A stretch of 64,000 nucleotides of DNA from Gemmatimonadota bacterium (GTDB taxonomy: Bacteria; Gemmatimonadota; Gemmatimonadetes; Palauibacterales; Palauibacteraceae): assembly GCA_023554245.1 (NCBI GenBank), contig JAMJQL010000107.1, positions 1 to 64,000 on the forward strand, read 5' to 3'. The translations under genes were made by a program, and so were the position numbers. Positions within the stretch are counted from its first letter, which is position 1. Each line of letters opens with the position of its first letter. The notes below the pieces were generated by a model, which searched no databases, was not told the DNA's origin, and saw nothing but the letters and a program-made list of their open reading frames with translations. This document shows, in pieces, positions 1 through 8,752 of the stretch.

Positions 1-847
1 GATGGTGCTCGAAGTCGCAAAGCTCCTCGCCGACAGGTGGAGCTACGGGACGCGTCCCCGGGTCCATGTCGTCGATTTCGAGCCGGTCGTCGCGGAGCTC
101 AGGCGGGTAGTCCGACCGGCGCTGCTGCAGGTCGCACTGAAGCGACAGATGTACAGGGCCGCCGACCGGCTGGCAGGACTCCGGAAGGCGGACGCGATCG
201 TCACCGGCGAAGCGGTCGGTCAGGTTTCATCCCAGACGCTCGCCAACCTCCGGACGATCGACCAGGTAAGCAGGAGGCCGGTTCTCAGACCTCTGGTCGG
301 CATGGACAAGGAGGAGATCATTGCCATGTCGAGGTCCATCGGCACGTATACACTCTCGGCGAGGGTGCGTGAACACTGCGCGATCACGGAGGAACGGCCC
401 GCTACGGCCACGCGACCCCGAATTCTGGATGCCGCGGAGGTAGGCCTGGATCCGGCCCTGCTGAACCGGCTCGTGGCCGAGGCGGACGTGGTGGATATCG
501 GTGACCTGGATCTCGCCGAGCTTGCCGGCCGCAGCCTGTTCGTGTCCGAGGTGCCCGAGGGTGCCGTGATGATCGACATGCGTCCCGACGATGCTCGGGT
601 CTCCGCACCCTGGCCCGGGTCAGTGGCTCGCTCGTACGAGAATCTCGCGAGGAATTTCCGCGAGTTCTCGCAGGCGGGGACGGTCGTCCTCGTGTGCACG
701 CAGGGTCTTCTGAGTGCGCAGATCGCCGAGCGAATGCAGGAGGCAGGTATCGAGGCCTGCAGTTTCCTCGGAGGCGATCGGGCGCTGCGCCGCTTTCTGT
801 CGACAGATCGTCCGGGAGTGGGTGCCGGAGAAAGGGGTCGGGCGTAA
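1..847 (+). CDS. thiI: tRNA 4-thiouridine synthase ThiI, C-terminal part (truncated by window edge)
   Basis: Adenylates and thiolates uridine 8 of tRNA, and often also supplies sulfur for thiazole synthesis. The visible 281 residues hold the end of the PP-loop domain (IVTGEAVGQVSSQTLANL, then RPLVGMDKEEII) and a C-terminal rhodanese domain. Two cysteines match the pair that forms the catalytic disulfide in the E. coli enzyme: C126 in REHCAITEE and C232 in the rhodanese loop VLVCTQG, numbered from the ATG at position 2. That ATG is internal; the true start, and the expected THUMP and ferredoxin-like domains, lie to the left of the window. The stop codon overlaps the uppS start (TAATG). The family call is firm; which sulfur pathway it feeds cannot be seen here. 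Confidence 0.93.
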   Translation, partial: MVLEVAKLLADRWSYGTRPRVHVVDFEPVVAELRRVVRPALLQVALKRQMYRAADRLAGLRKADAIVTGEAVGQVSSQTLANLRTIDQVSRRPVLRPLVGMDKEEIIAMSRSIGTYTLSARVREHCAITEERPATATRPRILDAAEVGLDPALLNRLVAEADVVDIGDLDLAELAGRSLFVSEVPEGAVMIDMRPDDARVSAPWPGSVARSYENLARNFREFSQAGTVVLVCTQGLLSAQIAERMQEAGIEACSFLGGDRALRRFLSTDRPGVGAGERGRA

Positions 848-1602
848 TGGCAGGGACCCCGGAGCTCTCCCGTCTTCTCGACGAGATCCGGCAGGCGGAC
901 GATGTCCCGCGGCACGTGGCAGTGATCATGGACGGAAATGGCCGCTGGGCCCGCGATCGGGGTCTGCCCCGATGGAAGGGTCACCGGGAGGGGATGAAGG
1001 CGGTGCGTCGCTGCGTGGAAGGCTCCCTGCAGGCCGGGATATCCCACCTCACCCTGTACGCATTCTCGCGCGAGAATTGGGACAGGCCTCCCGCCGAGGT
1101 CCGGGCGCTGATGGCTCTCCTGGTGGAGTACGTTGAGAGAGAAGCCCGGGAGCTGGTGGCAAATGGAGTGCGCGTGACCGTGTTCGGGGATCGCGACCGG
1201 CTTTCAGCCGAGGCTCGAAGCTCCGTCGAGACTCTCGAGCGGACTACGTCGCCCGGTTCCGCTCTGTGTTTGAATCTGGCGATCAGCTACGGGGGGCGAG
1301 ACGAGATCCTCGGAGCGGCTCGCGGTCTCGCGGAGGATGCGGTCAGCGGAAGGATCGACCCGGCGGATATCGACGCGAGCAGCTTCGAGCGCCACCTGCA
1401 GACCGCCGGAATTCCCGATCCGGATCTGCTGATTCGAACCTCCGGCGAGATGCGCATCTCGAATTTTCTTCTCTGGCAGATCGCATATTCCGAACTGTAC
1501 GTGACTCCCGTTCTGTGGCCGGAATTCGGCGAACGGGAGCTGTACGAGGCCATCCTCGAGTACCGGCGCAGAGAACGAAGGTTCGGCCGGGTCGGGGCCT
1601 GA
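847..1602 (+). CDS. uppS: Isoprenyl transferase (undecaprenyl diphosphate synthase)
   Basis: Condenses isopentenyl diphosphate with farnesyl diphosphate to make the C55 lipid carrier for peptidoglycan and other envelope polymers. The 251-residue product is the usual family length. It carries HVAVIMDGNGRWA near residues 23-35, with the catalytic Asp at 29, and the signature LLIRTSGEMRISNFLLWQ near residue 200. I chose the ATG at 847 because it overlaps the thiI stop and places the motif at the normal distance from the N-terminus; the open frame extends further upstream inside thiI. It heads the uppS-cdsA-dxr order found in many bacteria. Chain length (C55 or shorter) is not determined by sequence inspection. 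Confidence 0.97.
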   Translation: MAGTPELSRLLDEIRQADDVPRHVAVIMDGNGRWARDRGLPRWKGHREGMKAVRRCVEGSLQAGISHLTLYAFSRENWDRPPAEVRALMALLVEYVEREARELVANGVRVTVFGDRDRLSAEARSSVETLERTTSPGSALCLNLAISYGGRDEILGAARGLAEDAVSGRIDPADIDASSFERHLQTAGIPDPDLLIRTSGEMRISNFLLWQIAYSELYVTPVLWPEFGERELYEAILEYRRRERRFGRVGA

Positions 1603-1620
1603 GAGCGAGGGTAGATCGCA

Positions 1621-2457
1621 ATGGCATCCGAGCTGACCAAACGCCTGACCGTAGCCGCGATCGGCATCCCGCTGTGTCTCGCCGTGACCTGGGTGGGGGG
1701 CTGGGTGTTCGCCGCCGGGCTCGGAGTCCTCGCCTGGCTCGCCGTGGGCGAGATCGGCACGATGCTCGGCGAGCGATCCGATCCGCTGTTGAACCGGGTT
1801 GCCGCATTCCTGGCCGGCCTGTTTCCGCTGGCCGTGCTGGTTGCCGGGCCGGGTGCAGCGGGTGCCGTCGCGGTCGCGGTCCTGCTTGCGCTTCTCGGAC
1901 TCGCGGCGCTTCGAATTCCTCCTGCCGAGATGCCCTTTCAGACAGCGGCGCTCTGCTTCACCGCGGCCTTCTACGTGGGCGGGTTGCTCTCTTTCGGAAT
2001 CCCGTTGCGTGAGTCGTTGCCCGGGCGTCTCGAAGGGACGCTCCTCTTCTTCCTGCCCGTGGTCGTGACCTGGGCGGTCGACACGGCGGCCTATACGGGT
2101 GGGCGAGCCTTCGGGCGCAGGAAGATGGCTCCCGCCATCAGCCCGAACAAAACGGTCGAAGGAGGAATTTCCGGGCTGCTCGCCGGTCCGTTCGCAGCGC
2201 TGGCGTGGACCCTGATCGCCCTGCCGGACCTCGCGGCTGTCGCCGGAATGGGTCGGATCGCGCTGCTCGGTCTTCTTCTCGCGGCCGCTGCGATCCTGGG
2301 GGATCTGGTCGAATCGTCACTCAAGCGGGAGTGCGGGGTCAAGGACTCCTCGCAGCTGCTGCCGGGACACGGTGGACTGCTCGACCGGATGGACTCGCTG
2401 CTCTGGACGATTCCCGTGGCCTGGTTCTTCCTTCATTTCTTGACTCCGGTCGGATGA
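1621..2457 (+). CDS. cdsA: Phosphatidate cytidylyltransferase
   Basis: Integral membrane enzyme that converts phosphatidic acid and CTP to CDP-diacylglycerol, the branch point of phospholipid synthesis. The protein has 278 residues and about seven or eight hydrophobic segments. The CDP-transferase signature near the C-terminus is clear: SSLKRECGVKD, then LLPGHGGLLDRMDS, containing the conserved Lys and Asp residues. It follows uppS by 18 bases and overlaps dxr by four bases (ATGA at 2454-2457), so the three genes are probably one coupled operon. Confidence 0.95.
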   Translation: MASELTKRLTVAAIGIPLCLAVTWVGGWVFAAGLGVLAWLAVGEIGTMLGERSDPLLNRVAAFLAGLFPLAVLVAGPGAAGAVAVAVLLALLGLAALRIPPAEMPFQTAALCFTAAFYVGGLLSFGIPLRESLPGRLEGTLLFFLPVVVTWAVDTAAYTGGRAFGRRKMAPAISPNKTVEGGISGLLAGPFAALAWTLIALPDLAAVAGMGRIALLGLLLAAAAILGDLVESSLKRECGVKDSSQLLPGHGGLLDRMDSLLWTIPVAWFFLHFLTPVG

Positions 2458-3611
2458 CTTCTAGCCCCAAGGGCGTCGTGCTGCTTGGCGCGACGGGATC
2501 GATCGGTCGCTCGACGCTCAGGGTGATCGATCGTCAAGGGGATCGGTTCCGGCTCGTGGCGATGACGGCCGGGAGCCGGGGCGAGTCTCTCGACGAGCTG
2601 GCCGCTGCGATGAACCCGGACTACGTGGTACTGGCTCGCCGCCCCTCGGAGAGGTTCGAGCCCGGGTGGACCGGTGAATGGCGCTATGGCCGGGAGGCGC
2701 TCGCCGAGGCCGCCGCAGACCCGGCGGCTGATCTCGTCGTCAACGCGCTGGTCGGCTATGCCGGTCTCGAGTCCACTCTCGCCGCCCTGGGCGCAGGACA
2801 CAGGCTCGCGCTCGCGAATAAGGAGTCTCTCGTGGCGGGCGGCGACCTCGTCCTCGATGCCTGGCGTGATGGCCCGGGCGAGCTGATACCGGTGGACAGC
2901 GAGCACAGCGCCATTCACCAGTGCCTCGCGGGTCGGCCGCCCCGGGAGGTGAGCCGGTTGATTCTCACGGCATCGGGCGGCCCGTTTCGTGAGTTGCCGT
3001 CCGACCGGTTCGGAGACATTCAGCCGGAAGACGCCCTGGCGCACCCTACGTGGAGCATGGGTGACAAGATCACGATCGACTCGGCCACCATGGCCAACAA
3101 GGCACTCGAGGTGATCGAGGCGCATCTGCTGTTCGACGTGCCATACGAAAAGATCGAAGTCGTGGTTCACCCGAGCTCCATCGTCCATTCTTTCGTGGAG
3201 TTCCGTGACGGATCGACGATCGCCCAGATGGGCCACCCGTCGATGGAGATCCCGATACTGTATGCCCTTTCGGGACCCGAACGCCTGCCCAACGAGTATC
3301 GCAATTTCGATCCCGTCGCGGACGGCCCGCTGGTGTTCGAATCGCTGCGCTCGGAGCAGTTTCCGATGTTCGAGCTCGGCGTGTCGGCCGGGCGCGCGGG
3401 TGGCACGCAGCCGGCCGCCTACAACGCCGCCAACGAGGTCGCCGTGAGGTCGTTCCTCGACCACCGACTTTCCTTTCCCGGGATCCCCGAGGTGGTGGAA
3501 GACGTTCTGACTCGGATGACACCGCGTCCGGTGACTTCGATCGAGGACGTGGAGGCGGCCGACTTCGAGGCGCGGACGCTGGCCCGCGAATCCGTGATCC
3601 GGCTGAATTAG
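2454..3611 (+). CDS. dxr: 1-deoxy-D-xylulose 5-phosphate reductoisomerase
   Basis: Second step of the MEP isoprenoid pathway: NADPH-dependent rearrangement and reduction of DXP to MEP. The 385-residue product shows the NADPH-binding GATGSIG at residues 12-18, LANKESLVAGG, the metal and substrate segment DSEHSAIHQCL, and the HPTWSMGDKITIDSATMANK block. The start is the ATG overlapping the cdsA stop; the upstream open frame lies inside cdsA. Its position after uppS and cdsA links precursor supply with use of the C55 carrier. The organism therefore makes isoprenoids by the MEP route rather than mevalonate, and the enzyme would be the fosmidomycin target. Confidence 0.97.
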   Translation: MTSSPKGVVLLGATGSIGRSTLRVIDRQGDRFRLVAMTAGSRGESLDELAAAMNPDYVVLARRPSERFEPGWTGEWRYGREALAEAAADPAADLVVNALVGYAGLESTLAALGAGHRLALANKESLVAGGDLVLDAWRDGPGELIPVDSEHSAIHQCLAGRPPREVSRLILTASGGPFRELPSDRFGDIQPEDALAHPTWSMGDKITIDSATMANKALEVIEAHLLFDVPYEKIEVVVHPSSIVHSFVEFRDGSTIAQMGHPSMEIPILYALSGPERLPNEYRNFDPVADGPLVFESLRSEQFPMFELGVSAGRAGGTQPAAYNAANEVAVRSFLDHRLSFPGIPEVVEDVLTRMTPRPVTSIEDVEAADFEARTLARESVIRLN

Positions 3612-3637
3612 GCAGACCGGGGGGCGAGGAGCCGTTA

Positions 3638-3668
3638 CCTGCCGCGCGCCGATCGAACGGCCGGCAGG
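3638..3668 (+). other. Inverted repeat in the dxr-rseP gap
   Basis: The 159-base gap between dxr and rseP holds a 7-bp inverted repeat, CCTGCCG at 3638-3644 and CGGCAGG at 3662-3668, with no T-tract after it. A second short pairing, GGGTCG with CGACCC, lies nearer to rseP. It may be a weak terminator or a structured leader. I see no convincing promoter or riboswitch here. Confidence 0.3.
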
Positions 3669-3770
3669 AACCGGAGAGTATCTGAGGGGTGCTACCTCCG
3701 CTGGGTCGCCGGGTGCCGCCCGACCCTGCAGCCTTGGCGGACCTCGAAACGAATACGACGGAAGAGGCGA

Positions 3771-4871
3771 ATGCTGACGACCATTCTCGCTACCGCCCTC
3801 GTGCTGGGGGTGCTGATCCTCGTGCACGAGCTGGGGCATTTCTGGGCCGCGAAGCTCGTAGACATCGAAGTTTCCCGGTTCTCGATCGGATTCGGGCCGA
3901 AGATCGCGGGATTCACCCGGGGGGAGACCGAGTACGTGCTTTCGGCGTTGCCCCTGGGCGGCTACGTCAAGATGGAGGGGATGGCGGACGAGGAGGTGAC
4001 GTCCGCCCTCGAGGGAGAGTCGCCGCACGAGAAACGCGCTCCGTCGCCGCGTGATTTCGATGCGAAACCTCTCTGGGCCCGATTCTTGGTGATTTCCGCT
4101 GGCGTGCTGATGAACCTCCTGTTCGCCGTGATCGCATTCAGTTTCATCGCGCACGAGCGCGGCGTGTACCTCCCGGTCATTGGAGAAGTGGCGGAAGAAA
4201 CACCGGCATTCGCGGCCGGCCTCCAGCCGGGGGACGAGATCCTGGCGATCGACGGTGATGAAATCGAAGATGCGGGAGAGGTGGGACGAACCGTGTTCCC
4301 ACGCGCGGGTGAGGAACTCACCCTCAGCGTCCGTCGCGGGCAGGAGACCTTCGAGCTTCCGATCGTCCCGAGGACGGTCCGTGAATACGACGAGATCGCG
4401 AGGGACACGGTCGAGTACGGGCAGATCGGAGTGATGTTTTCCACGGGCGAAGATGCATACCGCCCGCTCAGCGCCGGACAGTCGATCGTCGCTGGGTTCG
4501 AGCAGACCGGGGGCTGGATCTCGGAGGTCGCGACATTCTTCGGGCGGCTGGTCACGGGCAGGAGCTCACCAAAGGAACTCGGCGGGCCGATCGTGATCGG
4601 TCAGCTGTCCGGAGAGTTCGCGCGCGCGGGCTTCTGGCCGCTCTTGAACTTCATGGCGATCATCAGCGTGAATCTCGCCGTACTGAACCTGCTTCCGATC
4701 CCCGTGCTCGATGGCGGGCACCTGGTATTCCTGGCGATCGAGGGCTTGCGCGGTGGAAAGCCGGTGAGCGTGGAGCAGCGCCTGAGATTCTCCCAGATCG
4801 GCATGCTGCTGGTGCTCGGACTGATGGTCTGGGCTTTCGCCAACGACATCATGCGGCTGGTCGGCGCATGA
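3771..4871 (+). CDS. rseP: RIP metalloprotease RseP (site-2 protease)
   Basis: Intramembrane zinc protease that cleaves anti-sigma factors or leftover signal peptides within the membrane. The 366-residue protein has the zinc site HELGH at residues 19-23 in the first membrane segment, a PDZ domain around residues 130-210 (QPGDEILAIDGDEI), and a C-terminal membrane region with NLLPIPVLDGGH, whose LDG motif provides the third zinc ligand. The start at 3771 follows a purine-rich GGAAGAGG. Adjacency to dxr, cdsA and uppS is common in bacteria. Only one PDZ domain is evident, whereas E. coli RseP has two. Confidence 0.95.
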   Translation: MLTTILATALVLGVLILVHELGHFWAAKLVDIEVSRFSIGFGPKIAGFTRGETEYVLSALPLGGYVKMEGMADEEVTSALEGESPHEKRAPSPRDFDAKPLWARFLVISAGVLMNLLFAVIAFSFIAHERGVYLPVIGEVAEETPAFAAGLQPGDEILAIDGDEIEDAGEVGRTVFPRAGEELTLSVRRGQETFELPIVPRTVREYDEIARDTVEYGQIGVMFSTGEDAYRPLSAGQSIVAGFEQTGGWISEVATFFGRLVTGRSSPKELGGPIVIGQLSGEFARAGFWPLLNFMAIISVNLAVLNLLPIPVLDGGHLVFLAIEGLRGGKPVSVEQRLRFSQIGMLLVLGLMVWAFANDIMRLVGA

Positions 4872-4934
4872 GATCGTCCTGATCCGGCCTCCCGTACGGG
4901 CAACGCGCGGGTGAGGACTCCGGGCGGGTACCGG

Positions 4935-5771
4935 TCAGCGAGAGCCGAACAGGGAGAGCTGCGCCTCCTTGCCGACAGCGCGCGCGACGAGCTCTGACAC
5001 GTTCGCCGGCGCGGAGGGCCGGGCCTGGCCCGCGACGCCGATTCCGCCACGGAACTCCGTCTTCCGCAGGGCCCCGCCGACGGTCGACTTCGCGAGGCGC
5101 GGATCATTGCATTCCTGGCTCAGGTGCGCGAGCAGGATGCCGCCGAGTTCGGGGTGCATCAGCTCCTGAGCCAGCTCGCCGGCGAGTTGGTTGGAGAGGT
5201 GGCCCCGACTTCCCCCGATCCGCTGCTTGAGGGACCATGGGTACGGAGCTTCCCGAAGACGAATCTCGTCGTGATTCGCTTCGAGGATGAGGAAATGGCA
5301 GCCGGCCAGGGCGGCTTTGACCGGGGCGGTGGCCCTTCCGAGGTCGGTCGCCACTCCGGCCAGCAGCCCGCTTTCCGGCTCTCGAATCGTAACCGCCACC
5401 GGATCCGCGGCGTCATGGCAGGTCGGAACGGCGTGGATCTCCAGGCCGCCGATCCGGAACCGGCACTCGGCTGGAAAGAACTCGATCGACTCCTTCCCGC
5501 GCAGCAGATCGTCGCAAGCCGCTGCCGTGCGCTCGGTCATGTAGAGAGGCCAGCCCCAGCGACGGGCGGCGACGCCGATTCCAGCCGTGTGATCTCGATG
5601 CTCGTGCGTCACGACGACGGCGTCGATCTCCTCGGGTCGGCGACCGAGCTCGGCCAGCCTGCGCGAGAGTTCGGACCCGCTGAAACCCGCATCCACGAGG
5701 ATTCGGGTCGAGCCCGACTCGACCAGAACGGAGTTGCCGCGACTTCCGCTGCCGAGCGTGGCGATCCTCAA
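4935..5771 (-). CDS. MBL-fold metallohydrolase, WalJ/YycJ-like
   Basis: Metallo-beta-lactamase fold hydrolase of the WalJ (YycJ, VicX) group, proposed to be a nuclease or to act in coordinating cell-wall work and replication; the substrate is unproven. It has an N-terminal LGSGSRGNS, the metal motif THEHRDHTAG, then a Cys-His-Asp segment (PTCHDAADPV) and ILEANHDE. I place the start at the TTG at 5771-5769: it overlaps the stop of the upstream gene (TTGA) and gives an N-terminus (MRIATLGSGSRGNS) that fits the family. The longer open frame to 5816 adds about 15 residues unlike family members. No WalK/WalR pair is nearby. Confidence 0.85.
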   Translation of the reverse strand: MRIATLGSGSRGNSVLVESGSTRILVDAGFSGSELSRRLAELGRRPEEIDAVVVTHEHRDHTAGIGVAARRWGWPLYMTERTAAACDDLLRGKESIEFFPAECRFRIGGLEIHAVPTCHDAADPVAVTIREPESGLLAGVATDLGRATAPVKAALAGCHFLILEANHDEIRLREAPYPWSLKQRIGGSRGHLSNQLAGELAQELMHPELGGILLAHLSQECNDPRLAKSTVGGALRKTEFRGGIGVAGQARPSAPANVSELVARAVGKEAQLSLFGSR

Positions 5772-7015
5772 CCGGACTTCTCGCCCCGTGCGTGATCCCA
5801 ACAGGCTCCGAGCCACTCGCGGACCTGCGAATCGGCCTCGAGGCCTCGCCGGCCGAGGACGGTGGCGGCGGTGTCCAGGAAGCGGTCACGGGCGTAAGCC
5901 GGCGCGGCGGGCGCGTGTCCCCAGGCGAAGGGCGGAATCCACTTCGGTGGTTTCTCGTCGCCAAACAGATTCGCGCCGGCGCCCACCACGGTGCCCGTGT
6001 TGATCATGGTCCCGATCGCAGACTTGACGTGGTCACCGATCAGGCACCCCAGCTTCACCAGTCCCGTTTCGACTTCTCCCTCAGGCCCGCCAAGCCTCAC
6101 CGGACCGTAGTTGTTCTTCAGGTCGCTGTTGGTCGTCAGGGCACCCAGATTCACCCACCGTCCGAGCATGGCATGTCCGAGGAAACCGTCATGAGCCTTG
6201 TTGGAATGCCCGATGACGATGCATTCCTCGATCTCTCCCCTCAGATAGGACATGGGTCCCGCAGCCAGACATTCGTAAGCCCCCCCCAGCAACCGCGAGC
6301 CGGGTCCGGCATGCAGCGGTCCGGAGAGTCGGGCACCAGCTCGCACCTCGACGCCGGCCTCGAGCCGGATGCTCCCATGGCGAGTGTCGAAGACGACGCC
6401 GGGCTCGACCGTCACTCCTTCGGCAAGGAAGACTCTCCCTTCGCCGATCTGGTGGGTGCCCGGGGGGAGCGGGCTCGACGGGCCCGAGGCCAGGTCCATC
6501 GCCAGTTGCTCAGGATTCTCGCCGATCAGGTCCCACACGTGCGAGAGCAGGGATCCCTCCAGCTCGAGTTCACCCGAGGTCGGCAACTGGCGGGGACGAT
6601 CGAACCAGGCCGGTTCGGGCGATTCGCCTCCGTCCGGAATCCACGCACCGACCGGTTCACCACCGGAGACCAACAGCTGGCTCCCGCCCGTCGACGGCGT
6701 CGCCCACCGGGCACCCCTGGCCGGCACGAACCGGGAGCTCAGGAACAGCCGGTCCACGGATCCGGGCTGCGATGCGGGCTCCGGGAGCTCGGCGTCGCGG
6801 CTCACAATCGGAGGTGCGCCCGGCTCGCGAAACGCCGTCAGCCAGGATCGGGACAGGCTCGCCGTGACGCTGCGACCGACGAACGTCTCGAGGCGCTCCC
6901 GAAGCAGGCTGTCGCCGAATCGCAGCTCGCCGCAGGGGCGAGTGAGGGCGAACGGGTGCCATGCATCGGTCAGCCCCTCGTCGAACAGATAGAGCTTCAC
7001 CTGGTTGGCCTTCAT
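5768..7015 (-). CDS. GlmU-like putative sugar nucleotidyltransferase / acyltransferase
   Basis: The 415-residue protein matches the alternative GlmU-like family of the Bacteroidota and relatives, annotated as putative UDP-GlcNAc diphosphorylase / GlcN-1-P acetyltransferase. The N-terminal half begins LYLFDEGLTDAWHPFALTRP and lacks the usual GxGxRM pyrophosphorylase loop. The C-terminal half is a left-handed beta-helix of hexapeptide repeats with NNYGPVRLGG, KLGCLIGDHVKSAIGTM and GDEKPPKWIPPFAWG. It sits between a mannose-1-phosphate guanylyltransferase gene and the WalJ-like gene with four-base overlaps on both sides. The nucleotide-sugar role is inferred from family and context; whether it replaces canonical GlmU cannot be judged from this window. 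Confidence 0.8.
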   Translation of the reverse strand: MKANQVKLYLFDEGLTDAWHPFALTRPCGELRFGDSLLRERLETFVGRSVTASLSRSWLTAFREPGAPPIVSRDAELPEPASQPGSVDRLFLSSRFVPARGARWATPSTGGSQLLVSGGEPVGAWIPDGGESPEPAWFDRPRQLPTSGELELEGSLLSHVWDLIGENPEQLAMDLASGPSSPLPPGTHQIGEGRVFLAEGVTVEPGVVFDTRHGSIRLEAGVEVRAGARLSGPLHAGPGSRLLGGAYECLAAGPMSYLRGEIEECIVIGHSNKAHDGFLGHAMLGRWVNLGALTTNSDLKNNYGPVRLGGPEGEVETGLVKLGCLIGDHVKSAIGTMINTGTVVGAGANLFGDEKPPKWIPPFAWGHAPAAPAYARDRFLDTAATVLGRRGLEADSQVREWLGACWDHARGEKSG

Positions 7016-8058
7016 GGTGTTTCGAGATATGTGATAAATCGCTTCAGATCGGCAGCCTTACTTTTCGGCATCACAAGTACTTCGTCGCTCGATCGAACGA
7101 CGACCAGGTCATCCACACCGAACAGGCGCACCGGCCCGTCCTCCGCCCAGACCACGTTTCCGGATCCCTCGAGAATCGACGCGTCACCGACCACGACGTT
7201 GCCGTGCTCGTCAGCCGTCCGAGTGCGATCGAGGGCCGACCAGGTTCCCACGTCGTCCCACGCGAAGCTCGCCCGTGCGACTTCGACCCGATCGGACCTC
7301 TCGAGGACGCCCACGTCGACGCTGACCGGCTCGACGGTGCGGAAGTAGGCCTCCAGATCGCCGAGCTGCAGCTGCGGGAAAGCTGTCTTCATCTCGTGGG
7401 CATGATTGGCGGCCTCCTCGAGCAGATCACGCGCCCGCCAGACGAAGATCCCGGAATTCCACAGAAAGCGACCCGATGATGCGTACTCCGCCGCCGTCGC
7501 CGCGTCCGGCTTCTCGTGAAACCGAAGAACCGAACTCACACCTTCACCGAGATCTTCTCCGGTCTCGATATATCCGTAGCCGGTCTCCGGTCGGGCAGGC
7601 TCGATCCCGAGGCAGACCAGCCCGTGTCTCTCGGTCGCAGCCCGGCAGGCCCGGTCGATCGTGTTCTCGAACTCTTCGAACGGCTGGATGACATGATCGG
7701 AATGCAGCGAGATCATCAACGCGCCCGGTTCCATGCTCTCGATTTCGTGCGCGGCCCACACGAGCGCAGGACCCGTGCTGCGCGCGATCGGTTCGACCAG
7801 GAACTCGTGTTCTTCCAGGTCGGGTACCGCTCTCCGGAAGGGATCCACGAGTCCGTGTCCGGTCAGTATCCGCACCCGATCCTTTCCTACCAGCCGCCGG
7901 GCCCGATCCACGGTCTCGAGGATCAGAGGTCGTTCGCCGCCGAGCGGAAGGAGTTGCTTCGGACGGGTCGGCGTCGAAGCCGGCCAGAAGCGCGATCCGA
8001 TTCCGCCGGCGAGGATCACGGCGTACCGGCCCGGTTGCTGCGATTCAGGATCAGACAT
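7012..8058 (-). CDS. manC: Mannose-1-phosphate guanylyltransferase
   Basis: Makes GDP-mannose from mannose 1-phosphate and GTP, feeding glycan, GDP-fucose or mannosylglycerate-type pathways. The 348-residue protein starts with the nucleotidyltransferase signature ILAGGIGSRFWPAS followed by PKQLLPL, and later has the block GYGYIETG and a C-terminal WDDVGTW. It lacks a phosphomannose isomerase domain, so it is the short, monofunctional type. The start is the ATG at 8058 (MSDPESQ), close behind a candidate promoter; the open frame extends further upstream through the intergenic region without family similarity. Its stop overlaps the next start as ATGA. Confidence 0.9.
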   Translation of the reverse strand: MSDPESQQPGRYAVILAGGIGSRFWPASTPTRPKQLLPLGGERPLILETVDRARRLVGKDRVRILTGHGLVDPFRRAVPDLEEHEFLVEPIARSTGPALVWAAHEIESMEPGALMISLHSDHVIQPFEEFENTIDRACRAATERHGLVCLGIEPARPETGYGYIETGEDLGEGVSSVLRFHEKPDAATAAEYASSGRFLWNSGIFVWRARDLLEEAANHAHEMKTAFPQLQLGDLEAYFRTVEPVSVDVGVLERSDRVEVARASFAWDDVGTWSALDRTRTADEHGNVVVGDASILEGSGNVVWAEDGPVRLFGVDDLVVVRSSDEVLVMPKSKAADLKRFITYLETP

Positions 8059-8140
8059 TCGAATCCGGGGTGAGGGAGGAAGTGTCGCCGGCGCCCTCGC
8101 GGCACCGGTCAACGACCTCGCGTACGCGGCGAAGTCTGCT

Positions 8141-8146
8141 ATTATA
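8141..8146 (-). promoter_or_regulatory. Candidate -10 element for the manC operon
   Basis: On the minus strand this is a perfect TATAAT in an otherwise GC-rich 133-base divergent gap between manC and the lipoprotein gene. No good -35 lies 16-18 bases upstream (GTCCGG at 17). On the plus strand the same AT-rich island reads TATTAT and could also serve the rightward gene. Confidence 0.4.
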
Positions 8147-8191
8147 CCCCGCATTCGGGCAACCCGGACCCACGCGAACGAGGCGGAATCG

Positions 8192-8752
8192 ATGTCATAT
8201 AAGAACTGGAACGCGGCGACCGTGGTGTTCGCCGTCCTCCTCGCGGCCTGCGGCGACTCCACCGAGCCGGTGCAGATCCCGCTCCCCGAGGAGACGACCG
8301 AGGCCACGGTCGCCGATTTCGTCACGGGCGATATCCTCGATCCATCCGGATTCGACGTGATCACCAGAAACGTCGTGCGCACCGACCAGGTGACCGGCTG
8401 GGACTTCGTCTATCTTCTCGATGAACAGCTGGGTCCGGCACTGGTGACCCGCGGATCCTACGTCCTGGACGAGGACGAGCAGTCGGGGGTTCAGGTCGTG
8501 TCGGTCGATTTCGACGATCTGCTCGAGGCACCGGAGTCCGGATACATCACCAGCGAGCCGATCCCGATCACCGAGGGTGGCGTGTTCGTGACTCGAAGTC
8601 GCGATGACCAGGCTTTCGGCAGTCTCCGTTGCCGGTATTTCGGGAAGTTCTCCGTCGACGAGATCGACGAGGAGCTCGGATTCATGACCTTCAGTCATCT
8701 CATCAATCCGAACTGCGAGAGCCGCAATCTCAATCCGGCCACGAATCCGTGA
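8192..8752 (+). CDS. Hypothetical lipoprotein
   Basis: A 186-residue predicted lipoprotein: a short hydrophobic signal ends in the lipobox LLAAC with Cys20, followed by an acidic, Thr/Glu-rich linker. The mature part has no motif I recognise. It contains two Cys residues (SLRCRYFG and NPNCESRN) that could form a disulfide. The start at 8192 is the only one that yields a lipoprotein signal; the open frame continues upstream into the divergent manC gene. Its stop overlaps the serS start as GTGA, so an exported protein of unknown function leads an operon of core cytoplasmic genes. The lipoprotein call is fairly sure; function is unknown. Confidence 0.75.
   Translation: MSYKNWNAATVVFAVLLAACGDSTEPVQIPLPEETTEATVADFVTGDILDPSGFDVITRNVVRTDQVTGWDFVYLLDEQLGPALVTRGSYVLDEDEQSGVQVVSVDFDDLLEAPESGYITSEPIPITEGGVFVTRSRDDQAFGSLRCRYFGKFSVDEIDEELGFMTFSHLINPNCESRNLNPATNP

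Noticed and set aside
3612-3770. Riboswitch in the dxr-rseP gap
   Set aside because: There are short inverted repeats, but I could not match any known riboswitch core. A covariance-model search would decide.
2433-4154. A 573-codon minus-strand frame across dxr and rseP
   Set aside because: It crosses two well-supported genes and shows only Arg/His-rich low-complexity sequence.
4891-4900. CCCGTACGGG palindrome between rseP and the WalJ-like gene
   Set aside because: Ten bases, no T-tract and no second copy; likely chance in GC-rich DNA.
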